From positions 310,001-374,000 of the forward strand of contig NZ_BMPB01000005.1 in assembly GCF_014647375.1 (NCBI RefSeq): 64,000 bases of DNA. The letters run 5' to 3'. This DNA comes from Parabacteroides faecis (GTDB lineage Bacteria > Bacteroidota > Bacteroidia > Bacteroidales > Tannerellaceae). The translations under genes and the position numbers were made by a program. The notes beneath the pieces are model-generated. The model worked only from the letters and a program-made list of their open reading frames with translations, ran no database searches and was not told where the DNA came from. Positions 1 through 8,570 of this stretch are shown one piece after another. Numbering within the stretch: position 1 is the first letter of the stretch; each line of letters begins with the position of its first letter.

Positions 1-616
1 TCCCCTGAATGCAATTGTCGGTTTTGCCAGCCTGTTGTCCGATCCGGCTTGCACTGAGGATGAAAAGACTGAGTTCTCTTCTGTTATCAGTAATAACACT
101 GAATTGTTGCTGAACCTGGTGAACGATGTCTTATGCCTTTCGCAGATCGAGGCCGGGAACCTGAGTTTTACAATTCGTACGGTCGAACTGGTCGATTGCT
201 GCCGGAACGCAATGGATACGATCCGGCACCGGATTGTTGACGGTGTTTCACTTACCTTTACTCCGGAAACACCATCTTTCCTGTTGAATACAGACCCGTT
301 GCGGTTGCAGCAATTATTGGTGAATTTGTTGGTAAACGCCGCAAAATTCACGGAAGCAGGAGAAATAAACCTTTCATTCCACATCGATAGTAAGGAAAAC
401 AAGGTTGATATAATCGTTACAGATACCGGTTGTGGCATACCACAGGATAAAATTACACAGATATTTAAACGCTTTGAAAAGGTGGACGAGTATAAACAAG
501 GTACCGGTCTGGGACTTTCCATTTGCCAGGCTATCGCCAATGCGCTGGGAGGGACAATCCGGGTGGATTCGGCTTATACACAGGGTGCCCGGTTTATTTT
601 TACCCATCCTTGTTGA
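1..616 (+). CDS. Histidine kinase, C-terminal part (cut by window edge)
   Basis: The reading frame is open from base 2, so the gene starts before the window. The first visible residues, PLNAIVGF, are the end of the HisKA H-box; the phospho-accepting His lies just outside. Downstream are the N-box (NLLVNAAKFT), G1 box (DTGCGIP) and G2 box (GTGLGLSI) of a HATPase_c domain, and the protein ends at FTHPC with no receiver domain. It is a clear paralogue of the two complete kinases that follow, so it probably also carries N-terminal TPRs and a membrane segment. It presumably phosphorylates a response regulator encoded elsewhere. The kinase assignment is certain; the signal is unknown. Confidence 0.93.
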   Translation, partial: PLNAIVGFASLLSDPACTEDEKTEFSSVISNNTELLLNLVNDVLCLSQIEAGNLSFTIRTVELVDCCRNAMDTIRHRIVDGVSLTFTPETPSFLLNTDPLRLQQLLVNLLVNAAKFTEAGEINLSFHIDSKENKVDIIVTDTGCGIPQDKITQIFKRFEKVDEYKQGTGLGLSICQAIANALGGTIRVDSAYTQGARFIFTHPC

Positions 617-723
617 TGAGGTATCGTCCGACTACCGGTGGAGTGTTTTATGAATTATTGAAAATCAACAGGACTTTCGTTAAATAACATTGAAAAAAGT
701 CATTCGTTACAGATATTTATTTG

Positions 724-731
724 TAAGTTTG
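724..731 (+). promoter_or_regulatory. Candidate -7 element TAAGTTTG
   Basis: Matches the Bacteroidetes -7 consensus TAnnTTTG. It sits 22 bp before the ATG of the second kinase gene. No good TTTG -33 element is visible at 19-21 bp, so this is a moderate call. Confidence 0.45.
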
Positions 732-753
732 CCAGACACAGAGGAAAATATGC

Positions 754-2856
754 ATGAAGACGAATAGTCTGTATATATATAGGGGAATAAAGTTCGCATG
801 TGTTGTTGTCATTTTACTATACGCTGTATCCGTTTCTTCTCAGAATGAAAAGAGAAGAGATCGTACGGATAGTCTGTCTAGTATATTGCAAGAAATAAAG
901 ACGCCTGGTGAGAAACTGGCTCTTTTGAGAGAACAGGTCGCTATGAACCGGCAGCAGAAGGTCGAAGCACTTTTGGATAAGGAGATAGTAGACATAGCCA
1001 TGCAGCTTGACTCTTTTCAGATAGCTTATAATACAATGGCAGAGTTGAGCCGTTACTATTATAACCGGGATATGCGGGACAGCATGCTTTATTGGTATGC
1101 CATGATCGATACGATTTCCCGGCAGCGTAAAGAATGTCCCGATGCCTTGTTCACGGCCGGTAGTCTGGTATGTCAGGATTATCTGTGGGCAGAGGATTAT
1201 GAACTCGCAATGAACGAAGCTATCCGGCAGATCAACCTGGCGGACAGGGAATCACAGATATATGGACAGGCAAGAGGTAACTACAATCTGGCTTTGATCT
1301 ATCAGGTCGTAGGACAGGATAGTAATGCCGTAGTCGCTTTCCGCAAAGGGTTGGGGTGGTTGGACAAGAATGTGGACATGCAGATGCTGGAATTGCAATT
1401 CCTGTCGGATATGGTTGTTTCGACTCTTCGGCTCAATCTGTTGGATGACTCGGAGGAACTGTTGATACGTTATGAAAACTTATTGGATACGATAGAACTG
1501 GATTATAAGAAGAAAAATTATGTTTTTCCCGCTCTTTATTACAGATGCTTGCTTTATTCAAAATATTCTGATCTTTATACTCGTAGCGGTCAATTAATGA
1601 AAGCGCATGATTATCTGGAAAAGGCTTCCGTTTTTATCAGCGATTCACTGAGTGGCTTCGTGAAATATGCTTATTACCAGTCTGAAGCCCTTTATTATGT
1701 GAAAGCGGGGAATAAGCAGAAAGCATTATCTGCCATCGATAAAGCATTGGCCTTGGAAGACGACCTGGATATGATGAACTTGAAAATGCAGCTTCTTCGT
1801 GATTGCGGGCAGTATCAGGAGGCTATCCGGGTATATAAAAAGATGCTCAAAATGAATGCTTCCATCAATAATGAAGCATTCAACCGCCAGATCACTCAGC
1901 TTCGTTTCCTGAACGATCTGAACGATAGTGAGAAACAGCTCCGTGAACTTGCTTATCAGAATACACAGATAGCAGCCAAACAGCGCCAGTTGATCCATAT
2001 TCTGGGAACGGTCTTTGTTCTGTTGATCCTGTTTTTGGTATTGTACCATTTCTATAGCCGGACACGCCGCCTGAAAAATGAACTGTTGTCCGAAAAAGAC
2101 TCATTACTTGAATCCGAACGGCAACTGCGTCTGATGAAGGAAAAAGCAGTGGAGGCAAATCGCCTGAAAACCATATTCCTTTCGAATATCAGCCATGAGA
2201 TACGTACACCTCTTAACGCGATTGTAGGTTTCTCCGAATTGTTGGTAGATGACTCTTTTAAGGAAGAAGATAAGGTTGCTTTTGCATCGACTATCAACCA
2301 TAGCTCGGAGTTATTGATGAACCTGATAAACGATGTACTCGAACTGTCTCGCCTGGAATCCGGAAATTATAGTTTCACGATCAGGGAATGGGATGCCGTG
2401 ATGCTTTGTCGTGAGATATTGTCGGGTTTTGAAAACATGCCTCGACCGGAAGTGAAACTGACTTTCACGCCTTCGGTCGATTCTTTCCTGATGAATACTG
2501 ACCGGTTCCGTATGCACCAGCTACTGAAGCATCTCCTGTCCAATGCAATCAAGTTTACCCATAAGGGAGAAGTGAATCTGACTTTCGAGGCAGATACGGA
2601 AAATGATCTTGTCCGCTTTATCGTGACCGATACCGGTTGCGGTATCCCGGTCGATATGCACATTCAAATATTCGAACGTTTTGAGAAACTGAATGAATTT
2701 GAACAGGGCACAGGTTTAGGACTGCCTATCTGCCGGCTGGTGGCTACGCATCTGGGTGGTTCACTATATATCGATTCAACTTATACGAAGGGAGCTCGTT
2801 TTGTTTTTATTCATCCCTGTAATTTGCAGATTACAAAAGAGCCCCCATCTAATTGA
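754..2856 (+). CDS. TPR-containing membrane histidine kinase (paralogue 2)
   Basis: A 700-residue membrane sensor kinase. Seen: an N-terminal hydrophobic export segment (about 11-29); a long helical region of degenerate tetratricopeptide repeats (about 80-370), expected in the periplasm; one transmembrane helix (about 412-434); a short coiled coil; HisKA with H-box SHEIRTPLNAI (phospho-His 481); and HATPase_c with N-box HLLSNAIKFT, G1 DTGCGIP and G2 GTGLGLPI. No receiver or DNA-binding domain is present, so it is a classical kinase rather than a hybrid two-component PUL regulator. It lies between two paralogues on the same strand, 7 bp before the next one, so the last two are probably co-transcribed. 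The ligand is unknown; the TPR sensor suggests protein or peptide binding. Confidence 0.92.
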   Translation: MKTNSLYIYRGIKFACVVVILLYAVSVSSQNEKRRDRTDSLSSILQEIKTPGEKLALLREQVAMNRQQKVEALLDKEIVDIAMQLDSFQIAYNTMAELSRYYYNRDMRDSMLYWYAMIDTISRQRKECPDALFTAGSLVCQDYLWAEDYELAMNEAIRQINLADRESQIYGQARGNYNLALIYQVVGQDSNAVVAFRKGLGWLDKNVDMQMLELQFLSDMVVSTLRLNLLDDSEELLIRYENLLDTIELDYKKKNYVFPALYYRCLLYSKYSDLYTRSGQLMKAHDYLEKASVFISDSLSGFVKYAYYQSEALYYVKAGNKQKALSAIDKALALEDDLDMMNLKMQLLRDCGQYQEAIRVYKKMLKMNASINNEAFNRQITQLRFLNDLNDSEKQLRELAYQNTQIAAKQRQLIHILGTVFVLLILFLVLYHFYSRTRRLKNELLSEKDSLLESERQLRLMKEKAVEANRLKTIFLSNISHEIRTPLNAIVGFSELLVDDSFKEEDKVAFASTINHSSELLMNLINDVLELSRLESGNYSFTIREWDAVMLCREILSGFENMPRPEVKLTFTPSVDSFLMNTDRFRMHQLLKHLLSNAIKFTHKGEVNLTFEADTENDLVRFIVTDTGCGIPVDMHIQIFERFEKLNEFEQGTGLGLPICRLVATHLGGSLYIDSTYTKGARFVFIHPCNLQITKEPPSN

Positions 2857-2863
2857 ATAGAGA

Positions 2864-4966
2864 ATGAAAGATAAGAATGGGTATCGGAATAAAAGTTTGT
2901 TAGCTATACTGTTTTTGTGTGGCCTGTTGTTATTGTCTCTGTCTGTGGGAGCTTCGGATGATCAGGTTGCACATGAAACGGATAGTATGCGATCCGTTTT
3001 ATCGCAGAGTACCGATGCAAGAGTAATCATTCCTGTTCTGCTTCGTCTGGCCGATTTGAATGAACAAAAAGAGGAGAGTGTTGTGTGGCTTGAACGTTGT
3101 TATCGGGAAGCGGTCCGGATAGATTCTGTTCCTGCCATCTATGTGACATTGATGAAGTTGTTACAATATTATTACAATGAAAATAACCGGGATAGTCTGC
3201 TCTATTGGGGGACTAAGATCGATTCGGTCAGCAAGCAACACAATGAATATCCAGATGTATTGTTTGATTTCAAAAGCTATTCGTGCCAGACATTGTTGTG
3301 GGCCCGCGATTATGAAATGGCTCTGAATGAGGCAAAGAACGAATACCGTCTGGCAAGTGAACTCAAACATTCGTATGGCCTGCTTCGTTGTACGGAAAGC
3401 CTGGGATTGATTTATCAGGCGATCCGACGTGACAGCGATGCCATAGTCGCTTTTCAGGAAGGTCTCGATTTAAATGAAAAAGTAAATTGTCCGGAGATGG
3501 TAAAAGCAGAAACAAAGGTACGCCTGAGTTCTTATCAGTCTGAATGTGCGATCCGTGTATCTCCTTCTGAACAGACGGAAGAGATACTAGCTCATTATAA
3601 GAAAGCGATCGAAGAGATCGCCGAGGTGAGTGAACGTACCGGGGCAGTGTATAAAATAGGAAGAGACTACTGGCTCCTTTATTGTTTTTATGCAGACTTC
3701 TATATTCGGGAACATCAGCCGGACAAGGCGAAGCGGGCATTGAGCGAGGCGGCAAAATATGTCGGGAATAATCTGACGGAGGACGATTACGTGCTGAATA
3801 CTTATCTGGCAGCCCAGGCCCATTATTATAAAGAGATCGGAGATCTGCCTATGGCTATAAAATTGATCGACAAGGTGTTCGAGACGGAATGTATCATTGC
3901 CGACCTGCAGTTCAAAGCGGATATCCTTCAGGAGGAAGGTAAATTGAAAGAAGCATTGGTTTTATATGATAAATTGTACGGAATGGTATCGGAACGGAAT
4001 AAGGAAACTTTCTTCCGTCAGATCAACCAGCTCCGGACATTACACGAGTTGAACGGACAGGAGGAACAAAAACATGAAATGAAAGTAAATAACGATCGTA
4101 TGGAACAGAAACAGCATCTGCTCCTGTTCTTTACGGTTGTGGCATTCCTTTTATTAATTCTTATATATATACTTTTCAGGTATTATCAACGTGCCCGCCG
4201 CCTGAAGAACGAATTACTGGTAGAAAAACAAAACCTGCTGGAATCGCAGAATAATCTGAAATGTGAGAAAGTGAAAGCAGAGGAAGCCAGCCGCATGAAA
4301 AGTGCTTTTGTTGCGAATATGAGTCATGAGATACGGACACCTTTGAATGCTATTGTCGGTTTCTCCGGCTTGCTGGTCGATGAATCGTCTGATCCGGAAG
4401 AACGGGGGGAGTATGCTTCTGTGGTCCATAATAACACCGAACAGTTACTGAACCTGGTAAATGATGTACTGGACCTGTCGCGGATGGAAACAGGCGACCT
4501 GAATTTTAAATTTGGTGACTACTCATTACAGGAGTGTTGCCAGAGTGCCCTGGATAGTATCCGTCACAGGGTTCCGGAAGGAGTAAAGCTTACTTTTACT
4601 CCGGATACTGTTCCGGTTATCCTGCATACCGATACCTTACGTTTGCAACAGATCCTGACAAACCTGCTTACCAACTCGACTAAATTCACGAGTGAAGGTG
4701 AAATAAATCTGTCGTATAAAGTAGATAAAGAAGGAAAGCAGGTCCGTATCGCCGTAACTGATACCGGTTGTGGCATCCCGAAGGAGAAACAGGCTGCCGT
4801 ATTCCGGCGTTTCGAAAAACTGGACGACTATAAAGCAGGTGCCGGTCTGGGACTATCGATCTGTACCCTGATCGCAGACCGCTTGGGAGGAGTTCTTTCC
4901 ATCGATCCGGATTATGAGGAAGGTGCACGTTTCATCTTTACTCATCCTTACGATATGCCTTCCTGA
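2864..4966 (+). CDS. TPR-containing membrane histidine kinase (paralogue 3)
   Basis: Also exactly 700 residues and collinear with the upstream gene. Seen: hydrophobic N-terminus (about 11-30), TPR-like helices (about 85-380), transmembrane helix (about 418-439), HisKA with MSHEIRTPLNAI (His 488), N-box NLLTNSTKFT, G1 DTGCGIP and G2 GAGLGLSI. The helix linking membrane to kinase (RARRLKNELL) is nearly the same as in paralogue 2 (RTRRLKNELL), while the sensor repeats have diverged, as expected for duplicated sensors adapting to different ligands. The 3' end overlaps the convergent anti-sigma gene by 29 bp. No cognate response regulator is adjacent. Confidence 0.92.
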   Translation: MKDKNGYRNKSLLAILFLCGLLLLSLSVGASDDQVAHETDSMRSVLSQSTDARVIIPVLLRLADLNEQKEESVVWLERCYREAVRIDSVPAIYVTLMKLLQYYYNENNRDSLLYWGTKIDSVSKQHNEYPDVLFDFKSYSCQTLLWARDYEMALNEAKNEYRLASELKHSYGLLRCTESLGLIYQAIRRDSDAIVAFQEGLDLNEKVNCPEMVKAETKVRLSSYQSECAIRVSPSEQTEEILAHYKKAIEEIAEVSERTGAVYKIGRDYWLLYCFYADFYIREHQPDKAKRALSEAAKYVGNNLTEDDYVLNTYLAAQAHYYKEIGDLPMAIKLIDKVFETECIIADLQFKADILQEEGKLKEALVLYDKLYGMVSERNKETFFRQINQLRTLHELNGQEEQKHEMKVNNDRMEQKQHLLLFFTVVAFLLLILIYILFRYYQRARRLKNELLVEKQNLLESQNNLKCEKVKAEEASRMKSAFVANMSHEIRTPLNAIVGFSGLLVDESSDPEERGEYASVVHNNTEQLLNLVNDVLDLSRMETGDLNFKFGDYSLQECCQSALDSIRHRVPEGVKLTFTPDTVPVILHTDTLRLQQILTNLLTNSTKFTSEGEINLSYKVDKEGKQVRIAVTDTGCGIPKEKQAAVFRRFEKLDDYKAGAGLGLSICTLIADRLGGVLSIDPDYEEGARFIFTHPYDMPS

Positions 4967-5303
4967 ATTTATAATCGAGGAACAGGAGTATAAGCGTCAG
5001 TATGCCGATATAGAAATAGAAACTGAAGGCAGAGATATCGATTTTCGGCCATGCCATTGGCGTCATTGTTGTTTCTGGCATTCCTATATAATAAAGAATA
5101 GCAGCGACAGCCATCCCCAGCATCCCCAGCGAAGCAGCAATAACGGCTGCCAGCCCGAGACGTTCGTTACGCTTTCTGACTTTGATCGTTTCACGGGCAA
5201 TCTGTTGCATAACGTTCAGACGGAACGAAGCCGGCAACTCTTCTTCCGGCATTTGCCTGAACAGGTTTTCCAGTATATCCGGGTTCTTTTTTGTATCATC
5301 CAT
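4938..5303 (-). CDS. Probable anti-sigma factor, two-helix membrane protein
   Basis: 121 residues. The N-terminal 45 residues are soluble and charged (PDILENLFRQMPEEELPASF), followed by two hydrophobic helices (about 49-72 and 93-110). It starts 2 bp after the stop of the ECF sigma gene on the same strand, which is the usual place for a cognate anti-sigma factor. The soluble end would be cytoplasmic and bind the sigma factor. No zinc-binding ZAS motif is seen, so the role rests on topology and gene order. Its 3' end overlaps the convergent kinase gene. Confidence 0.7.
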   Translation of the reverse strand: MDDTKKNPDILENLFRQMPEEELPASFRLNVMQQIARETIKVRKRNERLGLAAVIAASLGMLGMAVAAILYYIGMPETTMTPMAWPKIDISAFSFYFYIGILTLILLFLDYKFRKAYRKDE

Positions 5304-5305
5304 AT

Positions 5306-5863
5306 TTATTTCTCCTCCATTCCTTTGATTAATACAAATAACTTTTTCCGTATCCGGTGCAGCTTCACTTTGATGTTGGATGCACTGAAACCGGTAATGA
5401 CCGTTAATTCGTCCACTGTCTTTTCCTTCATATAAAAGAGCAGGATCAATGCTCTTTCATCCGGTGGAAGCAGGGCTAGGGCTGTGTCCAGTTTGTCGAG
5501 TTGCTCGGTCACGGATGTATTCTCTAGCAGTTCACCGACTGCTTCTTCCGATGCGTTGCTGATCTGTGACTCTTCGATGGCAACGAATTCCTGCTTCTTC
5601 TTACGCAATTCCGATATGGCCGTATTGTAAGCAATACGGTATATCCAGGTGGAGAAGCTGCAGTCGGCCTTGAACGACGGCAAGTTACGAAATACTTTCA
5701 TAAATACATCCTGCGCCAGTTCTTCCGCGTCTTCCTTGCTACCAACCATTTTAAGGATTAACGAATGAACCGGACGGCTGTATTTATCCAGAAGGCAGGC
5801 AAAACAACCTGTATCTCCCGCTACTATTCTTTCTATATAATATGCGTCGCTATACAACTCCAT
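5306..5863 (-). CDS. ECF RNA polymerase sigma factor
   Basis: 185 residues. Region 2 (about 24-90) includes the core-binding and -10 recognition helices (DAEELAQDVFMKVFRNL, FSTWIYRIAYNTA). Region 4 (about 125-178) holds a helix-turn-helix (KTVDELTVITGFSASNIKVKLHRIRKKL). It is RpoE-like and differs from the PUL-associated sigma factors later in the window: there is no FecR or SusC neighbour, and its partner is the small two-helix protein downstream. It probably answers an envelope signal. No TAnnTTTG promoter was seen upstream, which would fit autoregulation. Confidence 0.9.
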   Translation of the reverse strand: MELYSDAYYIERIVAGDTGCFACLLDKYSRPVHSLILKMVGSKEDAEELAQDVFMKVFRNLPSFKADCSFSTWIYRIAYNTAISELRKKKQEFVAIEESQISNASEEAVGELLENTSVTEQLDKLDTALALLPPDERALILLFYMKEKTVDELTVITGFSASNIKVKLHRIRKKLFVLIKGMEEK

Positions 5864-6334
5864 CCTACCTTATGGACGCAAGTTCGGCAATTTGGTTACA
5901 ACTTGCAACAATAAAAATATTAAATAGATTATTTATGCATTCGTTCTCTTTTATAATTTGTCACTTATCAGCCGGATAGAAGCAGAGAATATACAATGAC
6001 GAAGTAGTCTGAAAACAGGTATATTGTATGGTAAATACTACTTATACCTAATCCAAACCTCCTTATCTTCTATCTTTTTGACCCAGGTGATATACGTATT
6101 CGACCCAGGTCAAAAACATATTCGCCCTGGGTGGAAAAATTGGTTGACCCAGGTCAAAAGTATAAAAGGTAAGTTGTTTTATATTAGAAGGCAATTATTT
6201 TGTGATTAGAAAACTATTGTCTTGCGGATAAAAAGTCTATACTTGGTGTTTTTGTCTCTGCAGGCTGTAACCTTTTCTGAGATACTGCGTCAAACTAATA
6301 AACGAGATTAATTAACAACTAAAAAATTACAGTT
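5864..6334. other. Gene-free spacer of 471 bp containing a repeat array
   Basis: Lies between the divergent sigma gene (- strand) and the DUF6249-like gene (+ strand). The one recognisable structure is the four-unit 22-bp-period array at 6080-6167. A 61-codon frame runs through the array, but a 22-bp period does not keep a reading frame and the translation resembles nothing, so I treat it as non-coding. The rest is AT-rich with no clear promoter match. Confidence 0.6.
6080..6167. repeat. Four-unit array with 22-bp period (GACCCAGGT core)
   Basis: Units begin at 6080, 6102, 6124 and 6146, exactly 22 bp apart. Three start with GACCCAGGT and the third with the related, partly inverted GCCCTGGGT. 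GACCCAGGTC is close to a self-complementary 10-mer, so each unit carries a small dyad on the same face of the helix, since 22 bp is about two turns. The unit tails are AT-rich and diverged. It is not a CRISPR, because there are no unique spacers. Confidence 0.8.
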
Positions 6335-6739
6335 ATGATGGATTTTATAATGGTTCCGCTGATCGTCGGAATAGTTTGTGCAGGTATTTACGGTTTATTT
6401 GAATTGTTTGTACGTAAAAAAGAACGGTTGGCTATTATTGAGAAGATCGGGGATAAACTGGAACCTTCTGCTTTCGATGCTAAAATAGGTTTACCTCGTT
6501 TGAGTACTAATTTCTCTTTCAGTTCTTTGAAAGCCGGATGTTTACTGGCCGGTATCGGATTGGGATTGCTGGTCGGATTTATTATCTCTGTGTCGCTTAC
6601 GGACTTTAATCTTGATAATTGGGGACGGCGCGAATTAATCAGTACGGTATATGGCGCATCGGTTTTGTTGTTTGGTGGAATCGGACTGATTGTTGCTTTT
6701 ATTATTGAATTGAAACTATCAAAAGAGAAAAATAAATAG
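6335..6739 (+). CDS. DUF6249-like small inner-membrane protein
   Basis: 134 residues with three hydrophobic segments: about 5-25, 66-88 and 103-125. A short charged cytoplasmic stretch lies after the first (RKKERLAIIEKIGD) and a charged tail at the end (KLSKEKNK). I recognise the DUF6249-type layout that is common in Bacteroidetes and often found near ECF sigma/anti-sigma pairs, as here (sigma gene divergent, 470 bp upstream). The function is unknown; an envelope-stress or sigma-signalling role is only suggested by position. A strong terminator follows at 6760-6796. Confidence 0.7.
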   Translation: MMDFIMVPLIVGIVCAGIYGLFELFVRKKERLAIIEKIGDKLEPSAFDAKIGLPRLSTNFSFSSLKAGCLLAGIGLGLLVGFIISVSLTDFNLDNWGRRELISTVYGASVLLFGGIGLIVAFIIELKLSKEKNK

Positions 6740-6759
6740 TTTGGAGAGTTGTGTGTTAG

Positions 6760-6796
6760 ATAAGGGTGGGGTTATACTTTCACCCTTATTTTTTTG
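6760..6796 (+). terminator. Rho-independent terminator
   Basis: Stem ATAAGGGTG (6760-6768) pairs with CACCCTTAT (6781-6789) and is followed by a run of T. It ends the DUF6249-like gene. Confidence 0.88.
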
Positions 6797-6854
6797 TCTA
6801 TTATGCTATATTACTTACTTTTGATAAATTATTAATCCTTTGATCCGGCTGGTT

Positions 6855-8495
6855 ATGAAGACTAAACTATTTTTTTTCCTGATGATTTGCCTCTGTCTTT
6901 CCTGTGCAAAGCAAAATCGTATCATCGATTATCCGGTGATAGATAATAAGAATACAACGACGATGGAACTTTACCGGGTGGAATTGACGGATACGGCAAC
7001 CATTCTCCATGCAGAAATGTATAACCGACCCAATTATTGGGTACGCATCTCCTCTGGTGCTTGTCTGGAAGGTTTGACTTCGGGGAAGAAATATAAATTG
7101 CTGGGATCCACCGATTTTGAGTTGGATAAAGAAGTCTATATGCCTGAGTCCGGTAACAGTCCGGCTACCTTATTATTTGAACCGGTTGATCCGAATGAAG
7201 AAGCGGTTAGTTTTATTGAAGGACCGGAAAAAGGGGATTTCCGTATCGAAGGAATACATCTGAAAAAACAACCTGTTACGCCCGGAACATTTGAATGTGT
7301 TTTGGAGGGTGAAGTAATAGACCGTCCTCAGAGTTCCCGCCTGACGTTGATACGTGCCGGAAAAGATATACGTACAACCCCGTTTATCTCTATTCCTGTC
7401 AGAGACGGTAAATTCAATTATACATTGACTGCCGATGAAAATGAAATGTATGAACTGGTGTTCTGGGATGAACAAATGAACGGAGCCTGGCGTCCGACCT
7501 ATTTCATTTCGGAAAAAGGGACTTTGCATTTCACGCTTTATACTATGGAACATCGTCCGCACAGTGTTCTGCAGGCAGACGGTGCTTTGAATAAGGAAGA
7601 GATACGCATGCAGGAGGAAATGGAAAAACTTTATCCGGTAACCCAACTGGAGAAGGAGAGGGATGTGCTGGAAAAAGAAGAACGTTATTCTTCGAAGGAA
7701 ATGTATGATTTGCAGAAGAGGATGTCGGCAGCAAAAACGGATGAAGACAGAAATAAATTATATGCTGAATATGAGCGTCTGCGTGATGCCGGTAAGGAAT
7801 ATTCGGAAGAAGGCCTTGCTCTGAATGAAAGATTCAAAGAGTCGTTTGATGGCATTCGGCAATGGAAGCTTGATTATGTAAAGAAAGAACCGACGCTGAA
7901 CGGTTTATGTCTTTTAAAGCAAATGCTCGATAATGCCGTGATGATGGCACGCTATTATCCGGGCAAAGAAGAATTTCCGGCTTATCCGGAGATATTCGAG
8001 CGTAATTATAAGGAGAAGTTCGCTTCTCATCCTTATGTGAAGGATATGGAACGGATTATTGCCAGTATGAATGTGAAAGTAGGCGGTTCTTATATCGACT
8101 TTACTGCTCCCGATCTGGAAGGGAATATGGTAAAGCTTTCCGACCAGATAAAAGGGAAAGTCGCTTTGATCGATTTATGGGCCTCCTGGTGTGGACCATG
8201 CCGCCGGTTGTCGTCCAGTATGATACCGGTTTACGAAACGTTCAAGGATAAAGGATTTACTGTTGTCGGTATTGCTCGTGAAAATAATAATACGGATGCC
8301 ATGAAGAAGGCGATCGAGCAGGATAAATACCCCTGGTTGAATCTGGTTGAACTGAATGATAAAGGAAATATCTGGGAGATGTATGGTGCAGGTAACAGCG
8401 GAGGGTGTACGTATCTGGTAGATAAGGATGGAAAGATATTAGCCATCCATCCTTCTGCCGAAGAAGTGACTAAGATCCTGAAAGACTTATTGTAG
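6855..8495 (+). CDS. Lipoprotein thiol-disulfide oxidoreductase (TlpA-like, DUF4369 N-terminus)
   Basis: 546 residues from the ATG at 6855. An upstream in-frame TTG (6840) is less likely because the signal peptide MKTKLFFFLMICLCLSC begins here and ends in a lipobox Cys. The N-terminal half has two beta-rich stretches of DUF4369 type (about 30-235), then a charged helical linker (about 240-330). The C-terminal thioredoxin fold (about 405-546) has the active site WCGPC (Cys 446 and Cys 449). Such proteins sit in the envelope facing the periplasm and reduce disulfides or respond to redox stress; the substrate is unknown. It is monocistronic between two terminators. Confidence 0.88.
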   Translation: MKTKLFFFLMICLCLSCAKQNRIIDYPVIDNKNTTTMELYRVELTDTATILHAEMYNRPNYWVRISSGACLEGLTSGKKYKLLGSTDFELDKEVYMPESGNSPATLLFEPVDPNEEAVSFIEGPEKGDFRIEGIHLKKQPVTPGTFECVLEGEVIDRPQSSRLTLIRAGKDIRTTPFISIPVRDGKFNYTLTADENEMYELVFWDEQMNGAWRPTYFISEKGTLHFTLYTMEHRPHSVLQADGALNKEEIRMQEEMEKLYPVTQLEKERDVLEKEERYSSKEMYDLQKRMSAAKTDEDRNKLYAEYERLRDAGKEYSEEGLALNERFKESFDGIRQWKLDYVKKEPTLNGLCLLKQMLDNAVMMARYYPGKEEFPAYPEIFERNYKEKFASHPYVKDMERIIASMNVKVGGSYIDFTAPDLEGNMVKLSDQIKGKVALIDLWASWCGPCRRLSSSMIPVYETFKDKGFTVVGIARENNNTDAMKKAIEQDKYPWLNLVELNDKGNIWEMYGAGNSGGCTYLVDKDGKILAIHPSAEEVTKILKDLL

Positions 8496-8504
8496 GCAAT
8501 AAAA

Positions 8505-8551
8505 ATAAAATACCGGAGAATAACAATCTCTGTTATTTTCCGGTATTTTAT
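8505..8551. terminator. Bidirectional terminator
   Basis: A long near-perfect hairpin. ATAAAATACCGGA (8505-8517) pairs with TCCGGTATTTTAT (8539-8551), and AATAACA pairs with TGTTATT inside a 5-nt loop. The A/T-rich flanks serve both directions, for the thioredoxin gene on + and the CBM9-like gene on -. Confidence 0.92.
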
Positions 8552-8570
8552 TTTGCCATTAGAGTTTGTT

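Noticed and set aside
4914-5435. 173-codon plus-strand frame across the anti-sigma and sigma genes
   Set aside because: Antisense to both genes; its translation has no recognisable domain, while the minus-strand products do.
6080-6167. CRISPR array
   Set aside because: Units are contiguous at 22 bp with no unique spacers and there are no cas genes; the same applies to 34462-34549 and 59240-59331.
6024-6209. 61-codon plus-strand frame in the spacer before the DUF6249-like gene
   Set aside because: Runs through the 22-bp array, whose period does not preserve a reading frame; no signal, domain or good start context.
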